Below are positions 7,199 to 17,707 of a stretch of DNA of 57,303 bases, one piece after another; within the stretch, counting starts at the first letter, position 1, and the number at the start of each line of letters is the position of its first letter. Under the pieces are notes generated by a model. It ran no database searches. It was not told the DNA's origin and saw only the letters and a program-made list of their open reading frames with translations. The DNA is from Candidatus Aminicenantota bacterium (lineage in GTDB: Bacteria; Acidobacteriota; Aminicenantia; Aminicenantales; Aminicenantaceae). The position numbers and the translations under genes were made by a program. The DNA lies in assembly GCA_011042725.1 (NCBI GenBank), contig DQWD01000337.1, forward strand, positions 1 through 57,303, written 5' to 3'.

Positions 7199-10100
7199 CT
7201 AATTTGGCTTTTTCTTTGACTGCATTACCCTAGAAATAACGTTTTCCAGTTCTTCCATTTTGAGAGGCTTAGCTATATAATCATCCATTCCGGCGGCTAA
7301 GCATTTTTCTCGGTCTCCTTTCAGAGCATGAGCCGTCATGGCAACGATGGGGACGTGGGATTTCGTTTTCCTTTCCTTTTCTCTTATTTTTCGAGTTGCG
7401 GTTAGACCGTCCATTTTCGGCATCTGCACATCCATAAGGATAAGGTCAAATTTTCCCTTCTCCAGAACTTTAAGTACATCCTCCCCCGAAACCACGGCCT
7501 TGACCCGGTGTCCCATTTTTGTCAAGAAATTGATCGCTACTTTCTGATTAATAATGTTATCCTCAGCCAATAAAATGGAATATTTTTCCCTGAACTCACG
7601 AATTGAATGGCGGGTAATAAGCGGCCTCTCCTCTTGAGGATATGGTTTTGTGCCGAGGGTGAGCAAAATAGCGTCCAGAAGGTCGGATTGTTTGATCGGT
7701 TTATTTAAATAAGCAGATATTCCCAATTGGCGACAAAAAGCAGCATCACCCGGCGATCCCACGGAGGTTAAAACAATCATCAGCGGGGAAGGGCTTATTT
7801 TTTCTTTAATTTTTTTAGCCAGAGTAAATCCATCCATCCGCGGCATATGCATATCCATGATGACTAAATCAAAAGGTTTTCCTCCTTGGCAAGCTAATTG
7901 CAAAAGCCGAAGAGCTTTATGAGAAGAGGCGGCTTCGGCGGCTTTCATTCGCCACGAAGTAAGCATTTCAGAGACGATTTTCCGATTGGTTTGGTTATCA
8001 TCGACGACCAGCACTCTTAAACCATCAAGATTTTCCACTGATTCGGAGAAAAGGGGCTTTCTTTTTTTGTGAGGAAGACCAAAACCAACTGTAAAGTGGA
8101 AGGTGCTTCCCTTACGGGGGATGCTTTCGACCCAGATTTTTCCTCCCATCATTTCAATAATTCTTTTACAAATAGTTAATCCAAGGCCAGTGCCGCCATA
8201 GCGACGAGTAATGGAGCTATCAGCTTGGGAGAAGGCTTTAAATATTTCTTTCTGTTGCTTAGCAGATATGCCTACTCCTGTGTCCCGGACTTGAAAGTGA
8301 AGATGGACCCAATTTTTAGTTTTTTCTATTTCTTCGACAGATACCTCTACTTCTCCGCGAGGAGTGAATTTAATGGCATTATTGACAAGATTGACAAGGA
8401 CTTGGCGGAGACGTCCGGGATCGCCGATAACATCATAATTTATATTCGGTGGAATATGACAAAGCAATTCAAGGTTCTTTTGCTGAGCGCCTAGAGCTAG
8501 CGAAGATACAGAGTTATGAATAGTATCCTGGAGATTAAAAATAGTTTGTTCAAGTTCAATTCGTTTGGCCTCAATTTTGGAAAAATCTAAGATTTCGTTA
8601 ATGAGATCCATGAGAGTTTCGGCTGATTCGCGGATTGCCATCATGTATTCGCGCTGTTCAGGAGAGAGAGAAGTGTGCAGCATTAATTGGGTCATTCCAA
8701 TTATTCCGTTCATCGGGGTTCGAATCTCATGGCTCATATTGGCTAGAAATTCGCTTTTGGCTTGGCTAGCTTCCTGAGCTTTGTGGCGGGCCTCAACAAG
8801 TTCGCTAACATCAATAAGGTTGAGAATAAATCCCTCATATTTTTCTTGGCGGAAAATAGGTTGAACCCGGAAGAGCATGCTCAGTTTTCGAAATGCTCCT
8901 TCCACAACCATCATTTCTTTTTTATGTCCTAGCTTGAAAGCGCTGGCTTCTTGCTTAATTTTTTGGGTGGCTTCTCCTTTAGGCAGTACTTGCCAGGCTG
9001 ATTTTCCGAGAAGAGAGGTCTTTTTTCGTTTGACTAGTCGACAAAAGTACTCGTTAACTTCGATGATTTTATCTTGAGAGTTGACAAAAACTACTCCTTC
9101 TTCCATTCCTGAAATCATGGCCGTTAACTTGGTCGTTTCTTTTTGCAGGGCTTCTTGGGTTTTTTTGAGCTCACTTATGTCCACGATTGATTCTAGAAGG
9201 TAATCTTTCCTTTGCATTTTGATGGGAATTACGCTTTTCAAGATGTCAATTTTTTGGCCTAGGCTGTCGGTAAGAAAAGTTTCCTCGTTATTAACTGTTT
9301 GATGAAGGTTCACCACCGGGCATTTCCGGTCTTTCTGGGTGCAGAAAAAGTCGAAACATTCCCGGCCGATGATTTTTTTCGGAGTCAATTTGAGGATTTT
9401 AACCGCCGCAGGATTAACCTCAACAATCCGGAAATTTTGGGAGTCGACAATTATTATGCCGGTGTTGAGATGGTTGAGAATTGATTTTAGACGTTGGGCG
9501 TTGTTTTTTATTTCCTCTTCAGCTAACTTTTCTTTGGTTATATCCCGGTAAATTCCATAGAGCGCGTGCAGCTGGCCGTCAATTTTAATTGGCGAGGCAA
9601 GAACAGAGACATAGATTTGGCGCCCATCTTTACGTCTCCGGCGAGCCTCGAATGAAACTTTTTTGCCTAATGCAACCTTTTTGGTTATTTCGATTGCCTT
9701 GACATGGTTATTTTCGGGGGTGATGAGGTCATCGATTTGTTGGCCAATTATTTCGGAGGAAGAATAACCGAAAATTTGCCCGAACTTTCGATTAACACGG
9801 ATGGCTCGGCCTTGGATATCCAAGAGCGCAATGCCTTCTTCGGCGTTTTTAAATAGACAATCAAGCAGAATTTTTTCCCTCTTGAGTTTTTCTTCGATTT
9901 CTTGCTGGTGACTGACATCAATCCAGGTGGTAACGTAGAATAGAAATTCATTTTGGTGGTGGACAGGAAAGGAAACAATTCTTACCCAAGAAGGATGTCC
10001 CTTTTTATCAATGAAGGGCAAAGTTATCCGAAAAGTGCCTTTTTGAAGAGCATAATTTAATTTCTTTTGGTAGTTAGCCTTTTCTTCAGGAGGCCACCAA

Positions 10101-10291
10101 GGAAAAGGAGGGGTTTGACCTAACAGTTCGTTAAGGGAAAAACCTGAAAGCCGACAAAAGGCTTGGTTAACATAGCTGACCTTCTTTTCTTTATCAAGGA
10201 TTAGGATAGGTAGTTTATTACTATCGATCAGAGAGCGCCAGATGTCTTTTTTCTCTAAGTTAGTAATAAGGCTGAAAGTATTTAGTTTCAT
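7199..10291 (-). CDS. hybrid sensor histidine kinase, PAS x4-HisKA-HATPase-REC-REC
   Basis: This 1030-residue protein has no clear membrane segment, so it is probably a cytosolic sensor. It contains four PAS modules (about 18-140, 140-262, 268-384, 385-505). Next are HisKA with the phospho-His in [11 protein letters not shown] (~530) and HATPase ([27 protein letters not shown]). Two receivers follow ([12 protein letters not shown] and [13 protein letters not shown]). PAS3 carries a Cys pair ([12 protein letters not shown]), possibly redox- or ligand-sensing. The PAS count is from repeated sequence patterns. Both receivers keep Asp and Lys. The operon pairs it with two REC-GGDEF proteins and an Hpt. 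The signal is unknown. Confidence 0.9.
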   Translation of the reverse strand: MKLNTFSLITNLEKKDIWRSLIDSNKLPILILDKEKKVSYVNQAFCRLSGFSLNELLGQTPPFPWWPPEEKANYQKKLNYALQKGTFRITLPFIDKKGHPSWVRIVSFPVHHQNEFLFYVTTWIDVSHQQEIEEKLKREKILLDCLFKNAEEGIALLDIQGRAIRVNRKFGQIFGYSSSEIIGQQIDDLITPENNHVKAIEITKKVALGKKVSFEARRRRKDGRQIYVSVLASPIKIDGQLHALYGIYRDITKEKLAEEEIKNNAQRLKSILNHLNTGIIIVDSQNFRIVEVNPAAVKILKLTPKKIIGRECFDFFCTQKDRKCPVVNLHQTVNNEETFLTDSLGQKIDILKSVIPIKMQRKDYLLESIVDISELKKTQEALQKETTKLTAMISGMEEGVVFVNSQDKIIEVNEYFCRLVKRKKTSLLGKSAWQVLPKGEATQKIKQEASAFKLGHKKEMMVVEGAFRKLSMLFRVQPIFRQEKYEGFILNLIDVSELVEARHKAQEASQAKSEFLANMSHEIRTPMNGIIGMTQLMLHTSLSPEQREYMMAIRESAETLMDLINEILDFSKIEAKRIELEQTIFNLQDTIHNSVSSLALGAQQKNLELLCHIPPNINYDVIGDPGRLRQVLVNLVNNAIKFTPRGEVEVSVEEIEKTKNWVHLHFQVRDTGVGISAKQQKEIFKAFSQADSSITRRYGGTGLGLTICKRIIEMMGGKIWVESIPRKGSTFHFTVGFGLPHKKRKPLFSESVENLDGLRVLVVDDNQTNRKIVSEMLTSWRMKAAEAASSHKALRLLQLACQGGKPFDLVIMDMHMPRMDGFTLAKKIKEKISPSPLMIVLTSVGSPGDAAFCRQLGISAYLNKPIKQSDLLDAILLTLGTKPYPQEERPLITRHSIREFREKYSILLAEDNIINQKVAINFLTKMGHRVKAVVSGEDVLKVLEKGKFDLILMDVQMPKMDGLTATRKIREKERKTKSHVPIVAMTAHALKGDREKCLAAGMDDYIAKPLKMEELENVISRVMQSKKKPN

Positions 10292-10329
10292 GGTAACTTT
10301 CTTTCCCTTGGTAATTCCTTGTTTATTCT

Positions 10330-11301
10330 TTATTTATCCTTTGTCTCTTTTTCTTTCCCTTCAACAATCACTTCTCGATTGCCCCCTTTCCTCTTGGCGT
10401 GAAGCAGGGCTTCATCAGCCACTTGAACTAAATTTATGGCTGAATAGTGGGGAAAGGATAAGGATGATGTACCGCCACAACTAATGGTCACTTTTAATAG
10501 TTTCTTTTTGGTGCCGATGGGCCTTTCAGCAATAGCGAGCCTTATCCGCCGGGCGATAAGAGGTAAGATGTCGGGAGGACAATTGGGGATAATCACCAAG
10601 AATTCATCTCCTCCATAGCGGCCAATCTTGTCATATTCCCGGACTGATTTGGTTATCCGTTGAGCGGTTTCAATGAGGACTTCATCGCCCACTAGGTGTC
10701 CCCACGTGTCATTTATTTTCTTGAACTTGTCAATGTCAATCATGATTAGGCCAGTCGGATGGTTATCGCGGCGGCCTCTTTCCACTTCTTCCAGACAAAA
10801 TTGCATGATTTTTTTTCTATTCCAAAGTTTAGTCAAGAAATCAATACTGGCCAGCCTTAACCGGGCTTCTTCCCGCTCAATGATTCTTACTGCTTTTAGA
10901 AGCCGAACCTTAAGCTCTTCAAAGTCAAAAGGCTTGGTGACATAGTCGTCGGCTCCTGCCAAAAATCCTTGGATAATATCCCTCTGCTCATCCCGCCCAG
11001 TAAGCAAAATAATATAAGTATAGTGAGCTTCTTCGTCACTCGTTTTTTCTCTGATTTTTTGACAAAGTTCGACTCCGTTCATTCCGGGCATCATCCAATC
11101 AATTATGGCGAGGTGAATATTTTCTGTCTGGATTTTCTGCCAGGCTTCATTGCCATTTCTGGCCAGTACTGGATCATATCCCCATTCTTTTAAACTGGAA
11201 GCAATTGCTCGAGAAGTAACACTGTCGTCTTCAGCCACTAAAACTTGGAGAGAAGAATTTCCAAAAGCCGGCTTTTGGTTATTGGTCTTGTAAGGTTTCA
11301 A
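10330..11301 (-). CDS. response regulator-diguanylate cyclase (REC-GGDEF)
   Basis: The 323-residue protein has a receiver (about 18-140: [24 protein letters not shown]) and a canonical GGDEF domain (about 165-315: [30 protein letters not shown]). The I-site RxxD (REYD) is intact, so an active, product-inhibited diguanylate cyclase is expected. It is the first gene of the operon. The start is TTG with AGAGGA seven bases upstream. With the kinase and Hpt it forms a self-contained phosphorelay to c-di-GMP. The PilZ-type proteins near 30 kb could be downstream receptors, which is inference. Confidence 0.9.
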   Translation of the reverse strand: MKPYKTNNQKPAFGNSSLQVLVAEDDSVTSRAIASSLKEWGYDPVLARNGNEAWQKIQTENIHLAIIDWMMPGMNGVELCQKIREKTSDEEAHYTYIILLTGRDEQRDIIQGFLAGADDYVTKPFDFEELKVRLLKAVRIIEREEARLRLASIDFLTKLWNRKKIMQFCLEEVERGRRDNHPTGLIMIDIDKFKKINDTWGHLVGDEVLIETAQRITKSVREYDKIGRYGGDEFLVIIPNCPPDILPLIARRIRLAIAERPIGTKKKLLKVTISCGGTSSLSFPHYSAINLVQVADEALLHAKRKGGNREVIVEGKEKETKDK

Positions 11302-11738
11302 CTATATTTCCTCTGAAGGATTTCTTTGTTTGATTAATGGCCACATTAAAGCCTTGGACAATTTGTTTTTTTTTGACAACAAAGAATAAAAATCGTGATA
11401 TTTAGCAGAAATCCTAAGCCCCTTTTTAAACCAAGAAGGGCTAATAAGAAATAAACCCACTTTAGGTTTCCATCTCTTTAATAAACCCTTAAATTATTAC
11501 CAGATTGTTAACGGGTTCCCTCTCCAGGTAATGCTTTTTTTTCTTCTTTTAATTCAAATCTAGCTCTTTCTAAACAAATTAATTATATTGAAATAGTAGG
11601 AATAAATCAATAAGTTTTCTCTACCAAGTAATTCAGCTCTTAGCTGTCATTTGCTATTCATTTTTATCTTTGCAAGTTTAATCGGCTATATGACCGGATT
11701 TAGGAAAAATTCTCCTAAATAATTTAATCTCTTTTTCA
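11302..11738. other. long divergent intergenic region
   Basis: About 440 bases of AT-rich DNA between divergent genes. It must hold the promoter of the signalling operon, but I cannot pick one with confidence. An imperfect inverted repeat AGCCCCTT...AAGAAGGGCT lies near 11417-11442. No gene is seen. Confidence 0.4.
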
Positions 11739-11767
11739 TTGGTTATTGGTGTTTTTTAGTCTATAAT
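11739..11767 (+). promoter_or_regulatory. promoter of the AI-2E transporter gene
   Basis: TTGGTT, 17 bases, TATAAT (perfect -10). The predicted start site lies near 11774, giving a leader of only about 13 bases before the ATG, with a weak GTTGAG ribosome site. Confidence 0.45.
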
Positions 11768-11786
11768 AAACATAAAAGTTGAGAAA

Positions 11787-12827
11787 ATGGAGACCACCAG
11801 AAGTATTAACCTCTCGCTAGGAATAGTTGTTATTTTCTTAGCGGGGGTGCTCCTTCGCTTGGCGAAGCCGGTTCTTTTCCCTTTTTTTCTGGCCGTTTTT
11901 TTATCTTATATTTTAACCCCAGTGTTGAGTGGGCTGAAAAAACTTAAGGTTCCCCAATGGCTTTCCATTATTATTGTCTTAGGGGCGGCTTTTTTTATCA
12001 TTTATTTATTAGGCACTCTTTTTTACACGAGCGGGAAAAGTTTCGCCGCTGCTCTCCCGCAGTACAGTCAAAAAGTTGAGACTTTTCTCGCCAAATTGGA
12101 AACTAGATTAAGGATGGCTAAATTAAACTGGGAACTAGTGGATTGGCTAAATAAATTCAATTTAGAGCAGATTGGGAAACTGGTCTTGGCTTCTTTTGGC
12201 CCTTTTTTCTCCTTTATCTCTAATCTTTTCCTTATTTTTCTCTTTTTAGTGTTTATTCTTGCCGAAAGAGAAAGTTTTACTCGTAAAATTGCTCATGCTC
12301 TTCCTCTGGAACGGTCACAAAAGGTTCTGCGGGTTATTAATAATATCAACTTCCAGATTCAAAAATACTTGGCCATTAAAACATTGGTTAGCTTGGTGAC
12401 CGGGGTGTTAGTCACCGTCGTTTTGGTTCTTTTTAACCTTGAATTTGCCATTGTTTTTGGTTTTCTGACTTTTATCTTGAATTATATTCCTAATATTGGC
12501 TCTTTTATTGCCACTTCATTCCCCGTGGCCATGGCTGTTTTTCAGTATGACAGTCTCTGGCCTGCTTTTTGGATTTTAGTTATTCTGATAACCATTCAGA
12601 TGACGATGGGGAATTTTGTTGAACCTCGTCTGATGGGGGAAGGATTGGGATTGAGTCCTTTGGTGGTGATCCTCAGCCTTTTCTTTTGGGGTTGGTTATG
12701 GGGGATTCCCGGGATGATTTTAGCTGTGCCCATTACTGCTATCATTAAAATTGTTTGTTCTAACATTCCTTCGCTTCATTTTCTAGCTGTTGTCATGAGT
12801 AAGGGCAGTGAAGAAACCTTTAGTTAA
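11787..12827 (+). CDS. AI-2E transporter family (PerM/YdiK-like) membrane protein
   Basis: The 346-residue protein is strongly hydrophobic with seven to eight predicted membrane helices. It has the C-terminal signature of the AI-2E exporter family: LNYIPNIGSFIA, GNFVEPRLMGEGLGLSP and WGWLWGIPGMILAVP. Family members have been tied to autoinducer-2 export, peptidoglycan-related transport or Na+/H+ antiport, so the substrate cannot be named. It is a single-gene unit reading away from the signalling operon. Confidence in the family is high; in the function, low. Confidence 0.85.
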   Translation: METTRSINLSLGIVVIFLAGVLLRLAKPVLFPFFLAVFLSYILTPVLSGLKKLKVPQWLSIIIVLGAAFFIIYLLGTLFYTSGKSFAAALPQYSQKVETFLAKLETRLRMAKLNWELVDWLNKFNLEQIGKLVLASFGPFFSFISNLFLIFLFLVFILAERESFTRKIAHALPLERSQKVLRVINNINFQIQKYLAIKTLVSLVTGVLVTVVLVLFNLEFAIVFGFLTFILNYIPNIGSFIATSFPVAMAVFQYDSLWPAFWILVILITIQMTMGNFVEPRLMGEGLGLSPLVVILSLFFWGWLWGIPGMILAVPITAIIKIVCSNIPSLHFLAVVMSKGSEETFS

Positions 12828-13185
12828 AAATAAAGAGATTTGATTTAGAAATAAAAAGAAGCAATAAAGGCTAGTCAGATTTAAGTTGACTTTAAAAGTC
12901 AGTCTTTTGAAGACAAGAGCATCATCGAGTTCCAGAGTTAAACTAGGAAATTTTTCCAACCGAATTTACCAATTTTGTGACTTTAGGATCTTGGCGTTAG
13001 GATTTTTCTTTCCTTTCCTTTCCTTTCCTTTCCTTTCCTCATTTAAGTTCTGAAGAAGTTCTTTTTTGAAGAGCGATATGAACATTGAAGGTATTTCATT
13101 TAAGGTAATTGCTATGACGATTAAGCCACTTGTTTTCTTCAGGTCTAAAGGTAAAGGAAGGGAAGAGTAAAGTGATCTAGTCGAT
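12828..13185. other. intergenic region with tandem palindromes and a CCTTT tract
   Basis: This 358-base gap between convergent genes contains GACTTTAAAAGTC (12888-12900) and GTCTTTTGAAGAC (12902-12914) back to back, then a pentanucleotide repeat. The palindromes may form the transcript end of the upstream gene. No coding sequence is supported. Confidence 0.4.
13012..13039 (+). repeat. CCTTT pentanucleotide microsatellite
   Basis: About 5.6 perfect copies of CCTTT in tandem, intergenic. Such tracts can change length by slippage. Shorter related polypyrimidine runs occur near 13855-13866. Confidence 0.85.
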
Positions 13186-13833
13186 TTAGTCGAGGAATAG
13201 TTCTGAGGATAATTTTTTATCGATATTTTCCAGCTGGGTGATAATATATTTCAAATATTCCTTTCCTTTAAAGTTAAGACGCCGGGCGAGAAAGTTGGCC
13301 CGGGCTAAGAGCATTTCGATTACCTGCTTTTTCTCTTGGAGGGTGTAACTTTGGTAGTCATCAGGCACAATGATGTCTCTTTTATACTGGCAAGTGTCGA
13401 GAGTTTGTTGAATTTTTTCAGTCAAAGGGTCGGTTTTAGAAAAGGGCTGGTCAGTTAAAATGATTTTTTTCCCTCCCCTCTCAAGAATCTCTAGCGTTTG
13501 GGTCAAAGCCTTGATTATTTGGTGATCATCAAGGTCTAGCTGAGTTGTGGCCTGCCGGCTTATTTCTTTCTCTACTGACCAAGCAAGCCAGCTCAAACGG
13601 GGGCTTTGAGCTATTGCTTTTTCTAGCTTGTCCAATTTGGCCAGCTCTTCGACATTTTTCTTTAGGTATTTAACTTCCTGGTAATCCTCGTGTTTTTTGA
13701 AAAAGGGACAAGTGGGTGGACAGCGGCCTTCTTTTTCCCTGATTTCTCCACAACAAGGGGAGCATATCCATCCCTCAAAAAGTGGGCACTTCCGCTTCCC
13801 TTTTCTTTTCTGGCACCGCCGACAAAAATTCAT
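13186..13833 (-). CDS. Cys-rich N-terminal protein of unknown function
   Basis: The first 45 residues of this 215-residue protein hold nine cysteines arranged as CRRCQKRKGKRKCP, CSPCCG and CPPTCPFF. This probably binds one or two zinc ions or an iron-sulphur cluster. The rest (about 55-215) is charged and helical, with no family I can name. The ATG follows a GGAAGGC ribosome site about nine bases upstream. It stands alone between long intergenic regions. A nucleic-acid-binding or adaptor role would be a guess. Confidence 0.65.
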   Translation of the reverse strand: MNFCRRCQKRKGKRKCPLFEGWICSPCCGEIREKEGRCPPTCPFFKKHEDYQEVKYLKKNVEELAKLDKLEKAIAQSPRLSWLAWSVEKEISRQATTQLDLDDHQIIKALTQTLEILERGGKKIILTDQPFSKTDPLTEKIQQTLDTCQYKRDIIVPDDYQSYTLQEKKQVIEMLLARANFLARRLNFKGKEYLKYIITQLENIDKKLSSELFLD

Positions 13834-14389
13834 TTTTGAATTTGCCTTCCTTATTCTTTCCTTTCCTTATCAGTGCCCATTTATTTTCCTTAATTGCTTT
13901 TCATTTTTCAAGGGAGGAACCTTCTTAATTTTTGTAGTCTAATTTTTTTGTTAATTCCGGTGGGGAAACATCTCTAAAAACGACATGGCCTGGGGAATGG
14001 CCATTAGCTTAAATTATGAATATTGGTTGTGTAGAAAGAAATGAAGACTGATAACCTACTTATTTCTCTATTTTTTCAGGGGCTAGGAAAAAAGGTGGCC
14101 GGCACTATATTAGCCGGTAGTCTTGGAAATGCCCCTGGCCAAAATAAGGTGCTTGTCGCCATTTTTCCATCGGCTTTTTGGAGGCGATTACTTACGGTGG
14201 TCAAATGTCAACTAAGATGATAATAGGATGATGGTTCACAAAATGATAATCTTATTGGAAGTCTTCTCCCCTTGGCGATCTAGGCCGTTCAAAATCTCCG
14301 GAAGTAAATTGGTTGACTAGTCACGCAATTCTGCAGGGCTTAGCTCAAAAAACGGTCATGGTAAAATTGGACTTGCAGGAAAGCTTGAT
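13834..14389. other. 556-base gene-poor region containing a gene relic
   Basis: Apart from the relic at 14041-14220 I see no gene, RNA or repeat. The promoter of the Cys-rich gene should lie in its left part; no convincing boxes were found. The right part is downstream of the pyr operon. Confidence 0.4.
14041..14220 (+). pseudogene. probable relic of the C-terminus of a cysteine-synthase-like gene
   Basis: This short frame, absent from the ORF track, reads MKTDNLL...AGSLGNAPGQNKVLVAIFPSAFWRRLLTVVK. Its end parallels the conserved C-terminal region of O-acetylserine sulfhydrylases (...NKGK-IVVIFPS-GERYLST-LF). A 59-base stretch from 14113 matches 26660-26718 without gaps at 44 of 59 positions, in the same reading frame. 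No good ribosome site precedes it. The family assignment is by eye and tentative; that the two stretches are related is firmer. Confidence 0.4.
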
Positions 14390-14728
14390 TTAGCAGGTCA
14401 GGTGAAAGGCCCCGGCCACTAAGACCTGGTTGCTCAAGGAGTTAAATAACTTAACGGCTTCACCTGTTTTGAGGGTATAGAGCTTAATTTTTTCTTTTTG
14501 GCATCGGGCCGCTACTTCTTTAGCCACTCTCATCAAGCCAAAAAAGCCAGTTCCGACAACTAAAGCCTCAATTTGCTCGGTCCAGAGTTCCTCGAGATCA
14601 GCAAGAATTAATTTGTGCCCTGATTTTCTCCACCACGGATGGATTATTTTATGAGGAAGAATAATAAGGTCAGAAGTATAGAGTTGTCCTTGAAGATTAA
14701 GGCGACCGAAAGAATAGTGTTGGATCAT
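14390..14728 (-). CDS. Mth938-like (DUF498) domain protein
   Basis: The 112-residue protein matches the Mth938-like/NDUFAF3 fold: HPWWR near residue 31, EALVVGTGFFGLMRVAKE (~55-72) and YTLKTGEAVKLFNSL. Bacterial members have no assigned reaction. The ATG overlaps the rnc stop as ATGA, so it is the last gene of the pyrR-pyrB-pyrC-rnc operon and probably translationally coupled. Full length for the family. Confidence 0.8.
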   Translation of the reverse strand: MIQHYSFGRLNLQGQLYTSDLIILPHKIIHPWWRKSGHKLILADLEELWTEQIEALVVGTGFFGLMRVAKEVAARCQKEKIKLYTLKTGEAVKLFNSLSNQVLVAGAFHLTC

Positions 14729-15477
14729 TCTTTTCTTTTCATTAAGAAGACATCATCAGAGAGTGACTTTATTTTTTTGTCCCAGATTTTTTTCAAAGCT
14801 TTATGAGCTGCTTTTTGTTCAGCTTCTTTCTTCGCATGCCCTTTGGCTTTAGCCAAAAAGTTTGCTCCCAGTTTGACTTCCACCAAAAATAATTTCTTAT
14901 GCTCAGGACCCCGCGTCTCGATTATTTTATACGAGGGGGAGGGGAGGTGATGACGTTGTAAATATTCTTGGAGGGCAGATTTGTAATTTTCTAATTTAAA
15001 ATCGTTGACCTTGATTTTATGGAAGAATTTTTCCAATAAAGGCAGTAGAAAATTCTGGGTTGCCTCAAAACCACCATCTAGATAAATAGCGGCCACGAGG
15101 GCTTCAAAGGCTCCAGCTAGAATACTCTTTTTCTGGTAGCCCTTACTTTTCATTTCTCCTTTACCGAGGAGAATTTTTTTATCCAGGCTGATACTGCGGG
15201 CAAAAGAGGCTAAAGTGTTAGTGCTAGCCGCGGCGGCTTTAAACTTGCTTAGGTCTCCTTCATCAAGGTTTGGATAATTCGCCACTAGGTAATCAGCGAG
15301 GATAAAACCGATAATGGCATCTCCAAGAAATTCATAAACTTCGTTATTTTGATGATAATCGTTTTGGTTTTCGTAGGCATAAGAGCTATGAGTGAGCGCA
15401 GTGAGAAGGTGCTTTTTATCTAGAAAAGAATAGCCAATTTTTTTCTCCAGTCCCTTTATTCGGCGAGCTATGTTCAT
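14725..15477 (-). CDS. rnc: ribonuclease III
   Basis: A 250-residue double-strand-specific endoribonuclease that processes rRNA and mRNA precursors. The catalytic domain (about 1-155) has the signature NNEVYEFLGDAIIGF, slightly diverged from NERLEFLGD but keeping the acidic residues. A second conserved helix reads GAFEALVAAIYLDGG. The C-terminal double-stranded RNA-binding domain (about 163-235) ends AKKEAEQKAAHKALK. It lies four bases after pyrC and overlaps the Mth938 gene, inside a pyrimidine operon, which is not a standard partnership. Confidence 0.93.
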   Translation of the reverse strand: MNIARRIKGLEKKIGYSFLDKKHLLTALTHSSYAYENQNDYHQNNEVYEFLGDAIIGFILADYLVANYPNLDEGDLSKFKAAAASTNTLASFARSISLDKKILLGKGEMKSKGYQKKSILAGAFEALVAAIYLDGGFEATQNFLLPLLEKFFHKIKVNDFKLENYKSALQEYLQRHHLPSPSYKIIETRGPEHKKLFLVEVKLGANFLAKAKGHAKKEAEQKAAHKALKKIWDKKIKSLSDDVFLMKRKE

Positions 15478-15480
15478 TTC

Positions 15481-16770
15481 TTATTTTTTCAAGGCATTAA
15501 AAATTATTCTCCCCCCGACAATGGTCATTATGGCCATGCCTTTTACTACCCAACCATTAAAAGGACAGTTTTTACTTTTGGAAGCAAAGAAGTTGATATC
15601 AATGGTTTGTTTCTTTTGGGGTTGAATTAAAGTTAAATCAGCATCAGCCCCCACGCGAAGATGGCCCTTATTTTTAAGTCCTAAGATCCGAGCTGGATTA
15701 GTCGAAAGAAGCTCGATTAAGCGAGAAAAAGTAATGATTTTTTTCTGAACCAAGCGGTCGAGAAGAACAGGTAGAGCTGATTCCAACCCAATAATTCCGA
15801 AAGGAGCAGCATCAAATTCAGTGTCTTTTTCATCTGGAGCATGAGGGGCGTGGTCAGTAGCGATGACGTCGATGGTTCCGTCTTGCAGAGCTTGGACCAG
15901 GGCTTGGCGGTCTTCTTTGCTTCGAAGAGGAGGATTTACTTTTAAATTAGGATCATAGTCAGCGATCATTTGGTCAGTTAAGAGGAGATGATGAGGAGTA
16001 ACTTCAGCGGTCACCGGAAGATTATTTTCTTTTGCCCACCGGATAAGCTCGAGGCTTCCCCGGCAACTAATATGGGCTAGATGGACCCGGCTGCCGGTTA
16101 GGCGCGCCAGGAGAATATCTCGAGCGACCATAATTTCTTCGGCCGTTGAAGGAATGCCTTTTAAGCCAAGTTTCACTGACCACTGGCCTTCGTGCATGAC
16201 TCCGTTGGCGGCGAGCTCCAGGTCTTCACAATGGTCGATGATTAAGGTAGACAACATTTTGGAATATTCCAAAGCCCGCCGAAAAAGAAGGGAGCTGCTA
16301 ACTGGTTGACCATCATCTGAAAAAGCGATGGCTCCCGCTTCTTTTAGGTCAGCCATGTCAGTTAATTCTTTCCCCTGTGAACCGCGACTTATTGCAGCTA
16401 TAGGCAAGACATTAACTTGGTTTGCTTTCTTCGCTTGGCCCATAATGAATTCAGTAACGCCGCGGTTATCATTAACGGGGTTGGTGTTGGGCATACAAGC
16501 GATGGTGGTGAAGCCTCCTCTTGCGGCGGCTCTGGCCCCAGAAGCGATGGTCTCTTTATATTCAAACCCTGGTTCGCGAAGGTGAACATGCATGTCGATT
16601 AGCCCGGGGGTGACGATGAGGCGGGAGGCATCGATGACCTTGGTCTTGGCTGAATCGATGGTTATCTTAGCTTTTATTTCGGCTATTTGACCATCTTTAA
16701 TTAAGATATCGAGAGTCTCATCAATCCCAGCGGCGGGATCGATTACTCGCCCGTTTTTAATCAGTAGCAT
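15481..16770 (-). CDS. pyrC: dihydroorotase
   Basis: Catalyses the reversible cyclisation of carbamoyl-aspartate to dihydroorotate, the third step of UMP synthesis. At 429 residues it is the class I bacterial type. It shows the metal-binding [10 protein letters not shown], the second ligand set around IIDHCED and LAHISCRG, and the catalytic ATDHAPH. I prefer the ATG at 16770 to the GTG one codon earlier; GGAGGA lies about ten bases upstream. It overlaps the end of pyrB, consistent with one operon under PyrR. Confidence 0.95.
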   Translation of the reverse strand: MLLIKNGRVIDPAAGIDETLDILIKDGQIAEIKAKITIDSAKTKVIDASRLIVTPGLIDMHVHLREPGFEYKETIASGARAAARGGFTTIACMPNTNPVNDNRGVTEFIMGQAKKANQVNVLPIAAISRGSQGKELTDMADLKEAGAIAFSDDGQPVSSSLLFRRALEYSKMLSTLIIDHCEDLELAANGVMHEGQWSVKLGLKGIPSTAEEIMVARDILLARLTGSRVHLAHISCRGSLELIRWAKENNLPVTAEVTPHHLLLTDQMIADYDPNLKVNPPLRSKEDRQALVQALQDGTIDVIATDHAPHAPDEKDTEFDAAPFGIIGLESALPVLLDRLVQKKIITFSRLIELLSTNPARILGLKNKGHLRVGADADLTLIQPQKKQTIDINFFASKSKNCPFNGWVVKGMAIMTIVGGRIIFNALKK

Positions 16771-17695
16771 CACGGTCTTTTCCTCCTAGTAGAAGATAGA
16801 GAATGGCCATTCTCACGGCTACCCCATTCTCCACTTGTTTAAGAATAACTGAATGAACCGAATCAGCTAGGTCAGCTGATAATTCCACACACCGATTAAT
16901 GGGGCCGGGATGCATGATGATGGCTTCTTTTTTAGCGCGTTTGAAACGTTGAGGAGTCAGAGAAAAATGAGTAATGTATTCACGCAGAGAAGGAAAGAAA
17001 TTCTTCTTTTGTCTTTCGAGCTGGAGGCGAAGCATCATGATTGCGTCAGCTCTTTCAACTGCTTCATCTAAGTTGTAATTGATTTCCATTCCCAAGGACT
17101 TGAACTCAGGAGGAACGAGGGAAGGTGGACCACAGCCAACTACTTTTGCTCCCAATTTACGGAGAAGAATTATGTTGGACCGGGCCACTCGACTGTGCAA
17201 GAGATCACCCACGATGACTATTTTTAAGCCAGAAAAATGTTTTTTTTCTTGGCGAAGGGTGAAGGCATCTAGTAAAGCTTGGGTTGGATGTTCATGGGTG
17301 CCATCTCCAGCATTGATTACGTGAGATTTACAGAACGAACTGATGAAATGTGGGGCGCCAGAGGCTGAATGACGGACAATGAGGGCGTCAATGTTCATCG
17401 CTTCTAGATTCAAAATTGTATCTTTTAGAGATTCGCCTTTAACCACACTGCTGGCCAAAAGATTAAAGTTGAGAATGTCCGCGCTTAATCTTTTGGCGGC
17501 TAACTCAAAAGAGCTTCGGGTTCTTGTGCTTGGTTCAAAGAAAAGATTAACTATAGTTCTTCCCCGGAGAGTGGGGACCTTTTTTATTTCCCGCCGCGAG
17601 ACTTCTAGGAAGGATTCAGCCGTATCGAGGATGGTCATTATTTCTTCAGGGGTGAGTTGGTTGATTCCCAGTAAGTGTTTATGATTAAAGATCAC
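16757..17695 (-). CDS. pyrB: aspartate carbamoyltransferase catalytic subunit
   Basis: Joins carbamoyl phosphate and aspartate in the second step of pyrimidine synthesis. The 312-residue protein has the carbamoyl-phosphate motif [23 protein letters not shown] and [11 protein letters not shown]. No pyrI regulatory subunit is present, as in PyrR-type operons. The start is GTG with TAGGAG about nine bases upstream. Twelve bases separate it from pyrR. Confidence 0.96.
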   Translation of the reverse strand: MIFNHKHLLGINQLTPEEIMTILDTAESFLEVSRREIKKVPTLRGRTIVNLFFEPSTRTRSSFELAAKRLSADILNFNLLASSVVKGESLKDTILNLEAMNIDALIVRHSASGAPHFISSFCKSHVINAGDGTHEHPTQALLDAFTLRQEKKHFSGLKIVIVGDLLHSRVARSNIILLRKLGAKVVGCGPPSLVPPEFKSLGMEINYNLDEAVERADAIMMLRLQLERQKKNFFPSLREYITHFSLTPQRFKRAKKEAIIMHPGPINRCVELSADLADSVHSVILKQVENGVAVRMAILYLLLGGKDRDATD

Positions 17696-17707
17696 GATGA
17701 TTTTCTC

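Noticed and set aside
8700-8730. tRNA T-arm-like GGTTCGAATC
   Set aside because: It falls within the histidine kinase H-box coding region, with no cloverleaf around it.
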